Position numbers and translations under genes: made by a program. The notes beneath the pieces were generated by a model, which was not told where the DNA came from, did not search any database, and saw only the letters and a list, made by a program, of their open reading frames with translations. DNA of 64,000 bases. Source: Pseudoxanthomonas sp. J35. GTDB taxonomy: Bacteria; Pseudomonadota; Gammaproteobacteria; Xanthomonadales; Xanthomonadaceae. This document shows positions 8,337 through 16,813 of this stretch, piece by piece. Where the stretch lies: the NCBI RefSeq assembly GCF_000513995.1, contig NZ_AZVB01000009.1, positions 1 through 64,000 on the forward strand, in the 5' to 3' direction. Each line of letters starts with the position of its first letter. The stretch's first letter is position 1.

Positions 8337-10808
8337 TCAGGCCGCTTCGCGGGTACCCGGCTTGTGCTGGTCGTAGTAGCTGGCCGCGCGCAGCTCGTGG
8401 GCGTCGAAGTCGTCCACGGTGATCGCCTCGAGGGTGATCTGGCGCAGTTCTTCCAGCTGCTTGCGCTCTTCGGCGGTGATCACGCCCTCGCCCACGGCCT
8501 CGTCCAGCTGCGCCGGGAAGTCCAGCGCCTCGATGCCCTTGGTCTTGAGCGCCTTGAGGAACTTGCGCTCGACCGGCTCGGCGGCCACGGCCTTGGCCAG
8601 GTAGCTGTCGATGCGGCCACCCGGGTTGTTCTCGCACGGGGTCAGGAACACGCCCTGGCCCAGGCGGTCGCGCGCTTCGTTCGGCGACATCAGCAGCGAG
8701 GCCACGCGGTGGTTCAGGCGGTCGCCGGGGGCCTCGGCGCGACGGCCCAGCGGGAACACCAGCGCCCACAGCAGCCAGCCCACCGGGCGGATCGGGAAGT
8801 TGCGCAGCGCGTCGGACAGTGCCTTCTCGATCACGTAGAAGCTGTTGTACATGCTCCACGCCAGCAGCGGCTTGTCCGCTTCCGGGCAGCCCTCGTCGTG
8901 GTAGCGCTTGAGCACCGCGCCGGCCATGTACAGGTGGCTCAGCACGTCGCCCAGGCGGCCGGACAGCGATTCCTTGAACTTCAGCTTGCCGCCCAGCAGC
9001 AGCATCGACAGGTCGGTCATCAACGCCAGGTTGGCCGAGTACCGGTCGAGCTTGCGGAAGAACGGACGGGTGTAGTCGTCGCCCGGGACGCTGCCGAACC
9101 TGGAGCCGGTCAGGCCCATCCAGAACGAACGCACGGCGTTGGAGATGCCGTAGCGGACGTGGCCGGCCAGGCTCTCATCGAAGGATTCGACGGCGGCCTT
9201 GCGGTCCTTGTCCTGCGCCGCCTTCATTTCCTTCATCACCCACGGATGGCACAGGATCGCGCCCTGGCCGAAGATCAGCAGGCTGCGGGTCATGATGTTG
9301 GCGCCTTCCACGGTCACGCCGATCGGCGCAGCCTGCCAGGCGCGGCCGGCGAAGTTGCGCGGGCCGAGGATGATGCCCTTGCCGCCGATCACGTCCATCA
9401 CGTCGGTGATCACTTCGCGGCCCATGGTGGTGCAGTGGTACTTGGCGATCGCCGACGGCACCGACGGCACGTCGCCGCGGTCCACAGCCGCGGCGGTGGC
9501 CTGGGCCAGCGCGCTGGCGGTGTAGGCCTTGCCGCCGATGCGGGCCAGCGCTTCCTCGACGCCCTCGAAGCGGCCGACCGACAGGCCGAACTGCTTGCGG
9601 ATGCGGGCGTAGGCGCCGGTCACGCGGGCGCCGAACTTGGCACCGCCGGAAGCGGTGGAGGGCAGGGTGATCGAGCGGCCCACGGCCAGGCACTCGTTGA
9701 GCATGTTCCAGCCCTTGCCGGCCATCTCGGCGCCGCCGATCAACTGGCTCAGCGGGATGAACACGTCCTTGCCGCGGATCGGGCCGTTCTGGAACGGGGA
9801 GTTCAGCGGGAAGTGGCGGCGGCCGATCTCCACGCCGGCGGTGTCACGCGGCAGCAGCGCCAGGGTGATGCCGATGTCCTTGGTGTCGCCCAGCAGGCCG
9901 TCCGGGTCGTACATGCGGAAGGCCAGGCCGATCAGGGTCGCGACCGGGGCCAGGGTGATGTAGCGCTTGTCGAAGGTCAGGCGCACGCCGAGCACGTTGG
10001 CGCCATTCCACTCTCCCTTGCAGACGATGCCGTAGTCCGGGATCGAGGTCGCGTCGGAGCCGGCGAACGGGCCGGTCAGGCCGAAGCAGGGCACTTCCTG
10101 GCCGACGGCCAGGCGCGGCAGGTAGTACTCCTTCTGCTCCCTGGTGCCGTAGTGGTTGAGCAGCTCGCCCGGGCCCAGCGAGTTGGGCACACCGACGGTG
10201 GAGCTGACCACCGAGGAGACCGAGGCGATCTTCTGGATGACCTTGTGGTGGGCGAGGGCCGAGAAGCCCAGGCCGCCGTACTCCTTCGGGATGATCATGC
10301 CGAAGAACTTGTTCTTCTTGATGAAGTCCCACAGCTCCGGCGGCAGGTCCGCGTGGACGTGGGTGATCTCCCAGTCGTTGATCATCCTGCACAGCTCCTC
10401 GACCGGGCCGTCGAGGAAGGCCTGCTCTTCGGCGGTGAGCTGCGGCTTGGGATAGTCCAGCAGCTTCTGCCAGTCCGGATCGCCGGTGAACAGTTCGCCC
10501 TCGAAGCCGACCGAACCGGTCTCCAGGGCGATGCGCTCGGTCTGCGACAGCGGCGGCAGGATCTTGCGGAACACGTCCAGCAGCGGCGCCACCAGCAGCG
10601 GCTTGCGGATGAACGGCAGCAGCAGCGGCACGGCGATGACCGCTGCGACGATGGCCACGACCGCGGTGGCGGTCTGGTTGGCGCCGAGCAGCCAGCAGGC
10701 GACCAGGGCGGTGGCGAGGAGGGCTGCCCACGCGGCGAGGCGCCAGCGGTGGTATGCGGCGAATGCGCTGATCAGTATGAATGCCAGGATTGGCGCGGCG
10801 ATGCTCAT
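8337..10808 (-). CDS. fadE: Acyl-CoA dehydrogenase FadE
   Basis: 823 residues, close to the 814 of E. coli FadE. It catalyses the first oxidation step of fatty-acid beta-oxidation (acyl-CoA to trans-2-enoyl-CoA, FAD-linked). Two N-terminal hydrophobic segments (about 5-28 and 45-70) are followed by the acyl-CoA dehydrogenase N-terminal, middle and C-terminal domains, with E-Y-G-G-L-G-F-S, C-F-G-L-T-G-P-F-A-G-S-D and the G-G-K-G-I block recognisable, then the long FadE-specific C-terminal extension. Its ATG overlaps the stop of the upstream hydrolase gene by four bases (ATGA), indicating translational coupling. Control by the divergent TetR regulator is inferred. Confidence 0.95.
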   Translation of the reverse strand: MSIAAPILAFILISAFAAYHRWRLAAWAALLATALVACWLLGANQTATAVVAIVAAVIAVPLLLPFIRKPLLVAPLLDVFRKILPPLSQTERIALETGSVGFEGELFTGDPDWQKLLDYPKPQLTAEEQAFLDGPVEELCRMINDWEITHVHADLPPELWDFIKKNKFFGMIIPKEYGGLGFSALAHHKVIQKIASVSSVVSSTVGVPNSLGPGELLNHYGTREQKEYYLPRLAVGQEVPCFGLTGPFAGSDATSIPDYGIVCKGEWNGANVLGVRLTFDKRYITLAPVATLIGLAFRMYDPDGLLGDTKDIGITLALLPRDTAGVEIGRRHFPLNSPFQNGPIRGKDVFIPLSQLIGGAEMAGKGWNMLNECLAVGRSITLPSTASGGAKFGARVTGAYARIRKQFGLSVGRFEGVEEALARIGGKAYTASALAQATAAAVDRGDVPSVPSAIAKYHCTTMGREVITDVMDVIGGKGIILGPRNFAGRAWQAAPIGVTVEGANIMTRSLLIFGQGAILCHPWVMKEMKAAQDKDRKAAVESFDESLAGHVRYGISNAVRSFWMGLTGSRFGSVPGDDYTRPFFRKLDRYSANLALMTDLSMLLLGGKLKFKESLSGRLGDVLSHLYMAGAVLKRYHDEGCPEADKPLLAWSMYNSFYVIEKALSDALRNFPIRPVGWLLWALVFPLGRRAEAPGDRLNHRVASLLMSPNEARDRLGQGVFLTPCENNPGGRIDSYLAKAVAAEPVERKFLKALKTKGIEALDFPAQLDEAVGEGVITAEERKQLEELRQITLEAITVDDFDAHELRAASYYDQHKPGTREAA

Positions 10809-11746
10809 GGGTCTGCTCCGGTGACGGGCGCTGGAGCCCGGTCTGCGGTGGAAGTCCCGGAACTTTCGCTCCGGTCCAGTTCCGCCAGATATTCCAGCAC
10901 GGTGGCGGTAAAGCGGTCGTTGTCGTCGCCGGCCAGCATATGCGTGGCATCGGCGAGCTGCACATGGCGCGCGTGCGGCGCCAGTTCGAGGAAATGCCCG
11001 ATGGTCTGCGCGGACACCAGGTCGCTGCGGCCGCCGCTGACCAGCAGCAGCGGGCAGCGCACCGCGCGGGTGGCCGCGGCGATGTCGTCCTGGTGGCGTT
11101 CGGCGTCGCGCGCCAGCTCGTCGACCAGGCGCGGGTCCCAGTGCCAGCGCCAGCGGCCGTCTCCGCCCTGGCGCAGCAGTTCGCGCAGGGTTCCCGGCGA
11201 CTTGCGGCCGCGGCGGTGCGGCAGGTAGGCGGCGATCGCGTCGGCAGCCTCGTCCAGCGAGGCGAAGCCGTGCGGGAAGGCGGTCATGAAGCCGAGCACG
11301 CGCTCGACCCCGGCCGCTTCCCAGCGCGGGGTGATGTCGACCAGCACCATCGCCCGGAACAGGCCGGGCCAGCGCGCCTCGGCGAGCAGGCCGAACAGCC
11401 CGCCCATCGAGGCGGCGACCAGCACCGGCGGCTGCGGCAGTTCGCCGGCCAGCACGATCAGGTCGTCGGTGAACTGGTGCCCCGTGTAGGGCTCGCCCGG
11501 TGCATTGCGGTCCGAGCCGCCATGGCCGCGGGCGTCGTAGGCCAGGCCAGGGAGGCCATGCGCGGCGAGCGTGGCGGCGGTGGCCGACCAGGCGCCGCGG
11601 GTCTGGCCGAAGCCGTGCGCGTACACCACGGCGGGGGCCTCGTGGCCCTGCCCGGCGGCGTGGCAGCGGGTGGCAGCCAGCGCCAGTCCCGCGCCTTCAA
11701 GGCGCAGGTCGACGACCGTGGGGACGGTAGTGGCAGCCAAATCCAT
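10805..11746 (-). CDS. Alpha/beta hydrolase
   Basis: 313 residues from ATG 11746. An alpha/beta-hydrolase fold is supported by the oxyanion segment Y-A-H-G-F-G-Q (about 42-48), the nucleophile elbow A-A-S-M-G-G (G-x-S-x-G with Ala in the first position), and the catalytic His in A-T-H-M-L near residue 275. The segment Y-D-A-R-G-H-G-G-S-D is also characteristic. It probably cleaves an ester or thioester related to FadE substrates. It is the first gene of a two-gene operon with fadE. Its start codon lies inside an 18-bp palindrome (11743-11760), and in the 38 codons upstream I see nothing protein-like, so a leaderless transcript is possible. Confidence 0.8.
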   Translation of the reverse strand: MDLAATTVPTVVDLRLEGAGLALAATRCHAAGQGHEAPAVVYAHGFGQTRGAWSATAATLAAHGLPGLAYDARGHGGSDRNAPGEPYTGHQFTDDLIVLAGELPQPPVLVAASMGGLFGLLAEARWPGLFRAMVLVDITPRWEAAGVERVLGFMTAFPHGFASLDEAADAIAAYLPHRRGRKSPGTLRELLRQGGDGRWRWHWDPRLVDELARDAERHQDDIAAATRAVRCPLLLVSGGRSDLVSAQTIGHFLELAPHARHVQLADATHMLAGDDNDRFTATVLEYLAELDRSESSGTSTADRAPAPVTGADP

Positions 11747-11760
11747 ACCTGATGGTATGG
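11743..11760. promoter_or_regulatory. candidate TetR operator 1, overlapping the hydrolase start codon
   Basis: CCATACC-TGAT-GGTATGG, a perfect 7-bp inverted repeat with a four-base centre. It covers the hydrolase ATG (complement of 11744-11746). On the minus strand a TTGACT box lies about 17 bases before an ATACCA hexamer inside the palindrome, which would put transcription initiation at or near the start codon. Confidence 0.6.
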
Positions 11761-11778
11761 ACCGCGTCGACGGAAAGT

Positions 11779-11796
11779 CAATACGAAGGCGTATGG
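11779..11796. promoter_or_regulatory. candidate TetR operator 2
   Basis: CAATACG-AAGG-CGTATGG, a 5-bp perfect inverted core (ATACG/CGTAT) with the same size and half-site as the palindrome at 11743. The two sites are 36 bp apart start to start. Further single CGTATGG half-sites occur at 11812-11818 and 11871-11877, toward the regulator gene, consistent with binding that controls both directions. Confidence 0.55.
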
Positions 11797-11889
11797 CGGT
11801 GCAGCATCGGCCGTATGGTTCGTGATTGGCTGCAGTTTCCCGAGAAACCGCGTACTGCAACGCACTACTGCGTATGGTTAAATCGGGGA

Positions 11890-12483
11890 ATGAACACGAG
11901 CCCCGCCGCCCCGATGCCTTCCGCTCCCGCGCGCAGCAGTCGCCTCAGTGCTGCCGACTGGGCCCAGGTGGCCCTCGACGTGATCGCCGAGCAGGGCGTC
12001 GCCGCCGTGGCGGTCGAACCGCTCGCCCGCCGACTCGGCGTCACCAAGGGCAGCTTCTACTGGCACTTCCCGTCGCGTGACGCGCTGCTGCAGGCGGCGC
12101 TGGAACGCTGGGAAGAGGTCGAGCAGGAACAGGTCTTCGGCAGCCTGGAAGAGGTTCCCGATCCGCGTGAACGCCTGCGCCGCCTGTTCCAGCTGGTCGG
12201 CCACGAGACCAAGCCGCACGCGATCTACAGTGAACTGCTCAAGGCGCTCGAGCATCCGGCGGTGGGCCCGGTGATCCAGCGCGTGTCGCAGCGGCGCCTG
12301 GACTACCTCACCGCGTCTTTCCGCCAGGCCGGTCTGGGCCGCACCGAGGCGGTGAACCGCGCGCGCCTGACCTATGCGGCGTACGTCGGCTTCCTGCAGC
12401 TGCGCCCGCACCAGCCGAAGATGACCCACGAGGAGTTCGAGGAGTACCTCGAGCACGTGATCAACACGCTGATCCCGGTCTGA
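11890..12483 (+). CDS. TetR/AcrR family transcriptional regulator
   Basis: 197 residues from ATG 11890. The N-terminal DNA-binding domain has the standard TetR helix-turn-helix (L-A-R-R-L-G-V-T-K-G-S-F-Y-W-H-F, about 46-61). The remaining helical domain would bind a ligand. It is divergent from the hydrolase-fadE operon with palindromic sites in the shared spacer, so I infer a repressor of fatty-acid degradation, possibly acyl-CoA responsive as for other TetR regulators of fad genes; the ligand is unknown. GGGGA lies directly against the ATG, an unusual ribosome-site spacing. Confidence 0.88.
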   Translation: MNTSPAAPMPSAPARSSRLSAADWAQVALDVIAEQGVAAVAVEPLARRLGVTKGSFYWHFPSRDALLQAALERWEEVEQEQVFGSLEEVPDPRERLRRLFQLVGHETKPHAIYSELLKALEHPAVGPVIQRVSQRRLDYLTASFRQAGLGRTEAVNRARLTYAAYVGFLQLRPHQPKMTHEEFEEYLEHVINTLIPV

Positions 12484-12522
12484 GGCCGGGATCGCCCCGG
12501 CGCGCCGCGCGCCGGGACGCCT

Positions 12523-12544
12523 GGCCCCCGTGGGCGCGGGGGCC
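12523..12544. terminator. shared hairpin between the convergent TetR and pepQ genes
   Basis: GGCCCCC (12523-12529) pairs with GGGGGCC (12538-12544) across an eight-base loop. It lies in the 76-bp convergent gap and there is no clear U tract. A second GC-rich stem CCGGCGCG/CGCGCCGG precedes it. Confidence 0.45.
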
Positions 12545-12559
12545 TTCCACCGTCGCCGC

Positions 12560-13876
12560 TCAGGCGAAGGCCGGCCGGGTCAGGTTCTCCGGCGCGCCGT
12601 CGGTGCACACCACGTCGTCCTCGATGCGGATGCCGCCGTACGGGCGGAAATGGTCCACGCGCGCCCAGTCGACGCTGTCGGCGTGGCCGTTCTTCTTCAC
12701 CTCGTCCAGCAGCATGTCGATGAAGTAGATGCCCGGCTCGATGGTCACGACCATGCCCGGCTCCAGTACGCGGGTCATGCGCAGGTAGGGGTGCCCCTCC
12801 GGGCGCGGGATGGTGCCGCCGCGGTCGCTGGCGGCGAAGCCGGCCACGTCGTGCACCTGCAGGCCGATCGGGTGGCCCAGGCCGTGCGGGAAGAACGCCG
12901 CGCTCACGCCGGTGGCCAGCGCCGCCTCCGGCGAGACCTTGAGCACGCCGAAGTCGCGCAGGATGCCCATCAGCACCAGATGCGCGTCCAGGTGCAGCTG
13001 GCGGTAGTCGGCGCCGGCGCGCACCGCCGCGCACATGTCCTGCTGGGCGGCGTCGACCGCCTCGATCATCGCCTGGAACTCGCTGCCGCGGTCGGCCGCA
13101 TAGGTGCGGGTGATGTCGGCCGCGTAGCCGCAATGGCTGGCGCCGGCGTCGATCAGGAAGCTCAGCGATTCGGCCGGCGGGTCGCGGTCCAGCTCGGTGT
13201 AGTGCAGCACCGCGCCGTGGGTGTTGAGGGCGACGATGTTCTGGTAGGGGACCTCGGTCGCGTCCTGCTGCGCGGCGGCGCAGTAGGCCATGTGGATCTC
13301 GAACTCGCTGGCGCCGGCGCGGAACGCGCGCTCGGCGGCGCGGTGCGCGTGCGCGGCGCGGCGCTGGGCCAGGCGCATCAGCGCCAGCTCGTACGGGGTC
13401 TTGTACGAACGCTGGTAGTGCAGGTAGTCCAGCGCCGCGGCCGGGTTGTTCGGCGCGTAGTCGCCCAGGGTGCTGTTGGCCTCGCCGAGGATCGCGCAGC
13501 GCGCCGCCGGCGGCAGCAGCGGCAGCGCCTCCTCCGGGGTGCGGATCACGTGCACCTCGCAGTGCTCCACCCACCAGCCGGCGGGCGCCTCGGGCACCAC
13601 GTGCCAGTAGTCGAACGGCTGCAGGTAGATGACCTTCGGCCGCTGCCCGGGCGTGTACACCAGCCAGCTGTCGGTGACCGTGGTCAGCGGCAGCCAGTGC
13701 TTGAAGTGCGGGTTCACCGCGAACGGATAGTCGCGGTCGTCGAACAGCTGGTAGTGGCGCCGGCCGCTGGGGACCAGCAGGTGGTCGTGGCCGCTGCGCG
13801 CGAGCGCCTCGTCGGCGCGGGCCTTCAGCACGGCCAGGTGTTGGGGGTAGAGCAGGGCGGGATTGGCGGCGTCCAT
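12560..13876 (-). CDS. pepQ: Xaa-Pro dipeptidase (prolidase)
   Basis: 438 residues from ATG 13876, close to E. coli PepQ (443). It cleaves Xaa-Pro dipeptides in the cytosol with a two-metal centre. The pita-bread fold ligands are visible: Asp in F-L-I-D-A-G, Asp in A-A-D-I-T-R-T, His in F-P-H-G-L-G-H, Glu in I-E-P-G-I-Y and Glu in I-R-I-E-D-D. PepQ proteins also hydrolyse some organophosphates. An in-frame ATG 13 codons upstream is less likely because a palindrome sits there. Confidence 0.93.
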   Translation of the reverse strand: MDAANPALLYPQHLAVLKARADEALARSGHDHLLVPSGRRHYQLFDDRDYPFAVNPHFKHWLPLTTVTDSWLVYTPGQRPKVIYLQPFDYWHVVPEAPAGWWVEHCEVHVIRTPEEALPLLPPAARCAILGEANSTLGDYAPNNPAAALDYLHYQRSYKTPYELALMRLAQRRAAHAHRAAERAFRAGASEFEIHMAYCAAAQQDATEVPYQNIVALNTHGAVLHYTELDRDPPAESLSFLIDAGASHCGYAADITRTYAADRGSEFQAMIEAVDAAQQDMCAAVRAGADYRQLHLDAHLVLMGILRDFGVLKVSPEAALATGVSAAFFPHGLGHPIGLQVHDVAGFAASDRGGTIPRPEGHPYLRMTRVLEPGMVVTIEPGIYFIDMLLDEVKKNGHADSVDWARVDHFRPYGGIRIEDDVVCTDGAPENLTRPAFA

Positions 13877-13897
13877 GGCGGGAAGCAGGTGCGGAAA

Positions 13898-13913
13898 GGG
13901 GCAAGTTTGCCCC
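13898..13913. promoter_or_regulatory. 16-bp palindrome upstream of pepQ
   Basis: GGGGCAA-GT-TTGCCCC, a perfect 7-bp inverted repeat 22 bp upstream of the pepQ ATG. The half TTTGCCCC also occurs at about 16770-16777 upstream of the DUF1631 gene. It could be an operator; the protein is unknown. Confidence 0.35.
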
Positions 13914-14000
13914 ATCCGGCCTGTACCGGGACGGGCCGGCGGTCATGGTGCCGCGGCCAGCGACGCGGGACGCTGCGCCGCCGCGGGCGGCGCGGGAGGA

Positions 14001-14345
14001 TCAGCGCACCGTGGCCTCGTCGCCGGCGCGCACCCATTCGCGGATATGGCGGCGCTGTTCGTCGGCGATGGTCAGGAAGCGGAAGCCGCACCAGCTCTGG
14101 CCGGGGGTGTTGGCGTCGACCTTCCACAGCAGGTGCACGCCGACGTTGAGCGGCTGCGGCCGCCCGCCGAGGTGGAAGCGCAGCTGGTACAGCGCGTCTT
14201 CGACCAGCGGCGCCGTGGCGATCAACAGCATGCCGGTCTCGGAGAGGTTGCCCAGCTGGCCGACGACCTGGTCGGTCATGGTGTCGATCACCGGCACCAC
14301 CGTGGTGACGTGGCGGCGCGGCGCGCGGCGGGTGTCGTGGATCAT
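14001..14345 (-). CDS. PilZ domain protein
   Basis: 114 residues, essentially one PilZ domain. The arginine cluster R-R-A-P-R-R (6-11) and N-L-S-E-T-G-M (33-39) match the RxxxR and (D/N)xSxxG motifs that bind cyclic di-GMP. It likely acts as a single-domain c-di-GMP receptor. Its ATG overlaps the stop of the DUF1631 gene by four bases (ATGA), so the two are translationally coupled and probably act together. Confidence 0.85.
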   Translation of the reverse strand: MIHDTRRAPRRHVTTVVPVIDTMTDQVVGQLGNLSETGMLLIATAPLVEDALYQLRFHLGGRPQPLNVGVHLLWKVDANTPGQSWCGFRFLTIADEQRRHIREWVRAGDEATVR

Positions 14346-16735
14346 GCGCGGGCCCCCCCGGTGGTTTCGTTGCCCATCCCGGCCAGGCCGCGCAGCGCGC
14401 GCAAGGTGGCCTGCCAGGCCCGGTCGATCAGGCGGCCGCGGTCCTCGGTGACCACCCGCGCCTGGCCGCGGGCCACCAGCCGCGCAAGTGAATCCATCGA
14501 GTGTTCGCCGACCTTGTGGCCGCGCGCGTTCACGAACAGGGCGTTGTCGCTGACCGGGCTGTACCAGGACAGACGTTCGCGGTGCACGTGACCCTGCTGG
14601 TTGTGCACGAACTCGAACCAGGTGCCGAACGGCAGCGTGCGCAGGTACTCGTAGCAGGACTGCTCCTCGGCGGTGCGCGGCGGCAGCTTCGGCTTCTTGG
14701 TCTCGCCTTCGCCCTCGCCCAGGCGCGCGCGCGCCTTGAGCCGGGCGGTCAGCTCGGTGCGCGAGGTGGCCTCGTCGTCGTCGCTGCGCGCCAGGCGTCG
14801 CGCGATCGCGCTGGCCTCGTCCTCGTGGTAGCCGACCTGGCGCAGGGCGGTGTCGATCTGCGCGGCCAGCTCCGGATCCGGCGCCGCGTCGGGCGTGCAG
14901 GTCACCTCCAGGATGCGCTCGGTGGCCGCGTCGCGCTCGTGCCATTCCGGCGAGTCCTCGCCGTGGCGCAGCGCGGTCAGGGTCAGCGCGTCGGCCCAGG
15001 CCTGGTTGATCAGCGCGCGCACGAACTGCGGCGGATTGCGCCCTTCCAGGCGCGTGGCGATCGCCACCGAGGCGGCGCGCTTGGCCGTTTCCAGGCGGTC
15101 GCGGCCGCGCGCGGCCTCGACCTGGCGGCGTTCGGCGATCTCGGCCTTGCGCGCCTGCGCGCGGTAGTGTTCCTGCACCTCGCGGTTGGCGCGCTCGAAC
15201 ACGGTCTCGTCGCCGTCGTACTCCTCGACCACGCGGTCGACCGCCTGCTCCAGCTGCAGGACCAGCTGCGGGTCGTTGTCCTCTTCCGCCAGCCAGGTCG
15301 CGCCGGACTCGGCCACCGAGTTGAGCAGTTCGCGCGCCGGGTGCTGGTCGCGGACGAAGAAGCTGCGGTCCTGCACCGCCGCGCGCATCACCGGGACCTG
15401 CAGGCGTTCGAGCAGGTCCTGGGCCGGCGCGTCCTCGTGCACCTCGCGGCCGATCTCGCGGTACAGCATGCCCAGCAGGTCGAAGGTGTCGTTGTGCTCC
15501 TGCGACAGCCCGGCCTGCGGGCCATGCTGCTCGCGGGCGCGCGCCAGCATCGCCTGGCGCAGGTCGTCGAGGGTGCGGCGCGGCCGGCCCGGCGCGCGCT
15601 TCGGCGGCGGCGCCGCCTGCATCGCGCCCAGCGCGTTGACCACCGCGTCCAACTGCAGGATGTTGCCGGCGGGCGCCGCGGCGGGCGCCTGGCCGCTGGC
15701 GGCCCGGCGTTCGGAAAGCAGTTCCTGCAGCGCCGCGAACAGCGTCTCGGGCAGTTCGACGGTGGCGGGGGCGCCGGCGTGCGCGCCCGCTTCGTCCGGC
15801 GCCACGGCGGTGGCGGTCGCGGCGCCGCCTGCGCCGGCTCCCGTGGCCGCCGGCGATCCGGCTTCGCCGGTATCGCCGCCGTGGCGCGCGGCCAGCCCGG
15901 CCATCAGCGCGCCGCTCCAGGCCGAAGGCGCCGCCTGGCCGTGCCAGCCGGTCAGCGGGCGCTGGCCCGGCGTGCCGGTACCCGGCGGCGGCACGCGGCT
16001 GGCGCCCGCGGTGCGCGGGCGGTAGGGCATGTAGGCCAGCCCGGGGAGGATGTCCTCGTGGGCCAGCAGCACGTTGAGCCGCTCGACCAGTTCGCCGTAG
16101 CGCTCCATCACCTGGCGTTCGAACACCCGGTACAGCAGCAGCTGCGAATCCAGACTCAGTTCCAGCGCCTCGCCGGACTCGCGCAGGATCCGGCACAGCG
16201 CATGCGGACCGATCGGCAGGGTTTCCGGATCGTAGGCCGGGCGCGCGGCGAGCACGGCGAAGCGCTGGCCGAGCAGCAGCAGCGGGGTGCCGCCGCGCTG
16301 CGCCTCGCGGCGCGCGATCTCGTTGAGGACGATGTCGCGGTCCAGGTCGGTGTCCTCGACCAGGGTCAGGTGCTGGAACTGCAGCGACGGCGCCGTCGCC
16401 GGCGCGGCGGCCGGTTCCTGCGGATCGCGCAGGCAGGCCAGTTCCGCCTCCAGGCCGGCGAGGAAGCGCGGTACCAGGTCGGCGCGGTGCTTGCGCAGGT
16501 GCTGCAGTTCGGCGAAGTGCTCGGACTGGTCCTGGCTGCTGCGCGCGCGGTCGGCCTGCTTGAACAGCTGCCGTTCGAACTCGGCGAGGGCCAGGTTGAG
16601 CGAGGTGGTCAGCGCCTGCCCGGCGTGGGTGTTCACCGCCTCCAGGACGTGGCGGACGCGCGGCGGCAGCGGTGCACCCGCGAGCGTTCGCAGGCGCGCC
16701 CCGGCGTTGGAAACAGGCCGATCAGTCGCAGGCAT
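14342..16735 (-). CDS. DUF1631 family protein
   Basis: 797 residues from ATG 16735. The sequence matches the DUF1631 family, sometimes mislabelled thymidine phosphorylase, and has no visible catalytic motif. A helical N-terminal half (to about 230) is followed by an Ala/Gly/Pro-rich low-complexity linker (about 235-350) and a second helical half. The C-terminal section with Y-E-Y-L-R-T-L-P-F-G-T-W-F-E-F resembles a PilZ-like barrel, which would fit the coupled PilZ gene downstream. Some relatives are linked to motility or surface behaviour. The function is not established. Confidence 0.75.
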   Translation of the reverse strand: MPATDRPVSNAGARLRTLAGAPLPPRVRHVLEAVNTHAGQALTTSLNLALAEFERQLFKQADRARSSQDQSEHFAELQHLRKHRADLVPRFLAGLEAELACLRDPQEPAAAPATAPSLQFQHLTLVEDTDLDRDIVLNEIARREAQRGGTPLLLLGQRFAVLAARPAYDPETLPIGPHALCRILRESGEALELSLDSQLLLYRVFERQVMERYGELVERLNVLLAHEDILPGLAYMPYRPRTAGASRVPPPGTGTPGQRPLTGWHGQAAPSAWSGALMAGLAARHGGDTGEAGSPAATGAGAGGAATATAVAPDEAGAHAGAPATVELPETLFAALQELLSERRAASGQAPAAAPAGNILQLDAVVNALGAMQAAPPPKRAPGRPRRTLDDLRQAMLARAREQHGPQAGLSQEHNDTFDLLGMLYREIGREVHEDAPAQDLLERLQVPVMRAAVQDRSFFVRDQHPARELLNSVAESGATWLAEEDNDPQLVLQLEQAVDRVVEEYDGDETVFERANREVQEHYRAQARKAEIAERRQVEAARGRDRLETAKRAASVAIATRLEGRNPPQFVRALINQAWADALTLTALRHGEDSPEWHERDAATERILEVTCTPDAAPDPELAAQIDTALRQVGYHEDEASAIARRLARSDDDEATSRTELTARLKARARLGEGEGETKKPKLPPRTAEEQSCYEYLRTLPFGTWFEFVHNQQGHVHRERLSWYSPVSDNALFVNARGHKVGEHSMDSLARLVARGQARVVTEDRGRLIDRAWQATLRALRGLAGMGNETTGGARA

Positions 16736-16813
16736 CCGTGGTACCCCCTGTGGCGCGGTATTTAGCACGTTTGCCCCGGTGCGGCCACCGAACGGAGCAA
16801 GCGGGTCCCGGGC

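Noticed and set aside
8160-11228. Long open frame on the plus strand (over 1000 codons)
   Set aside because: It is antisense to fadE and the hydrolase. Its product is His/Gln/Arg-rich without any domain, as expected for a shadow frame in high-GC DNA.
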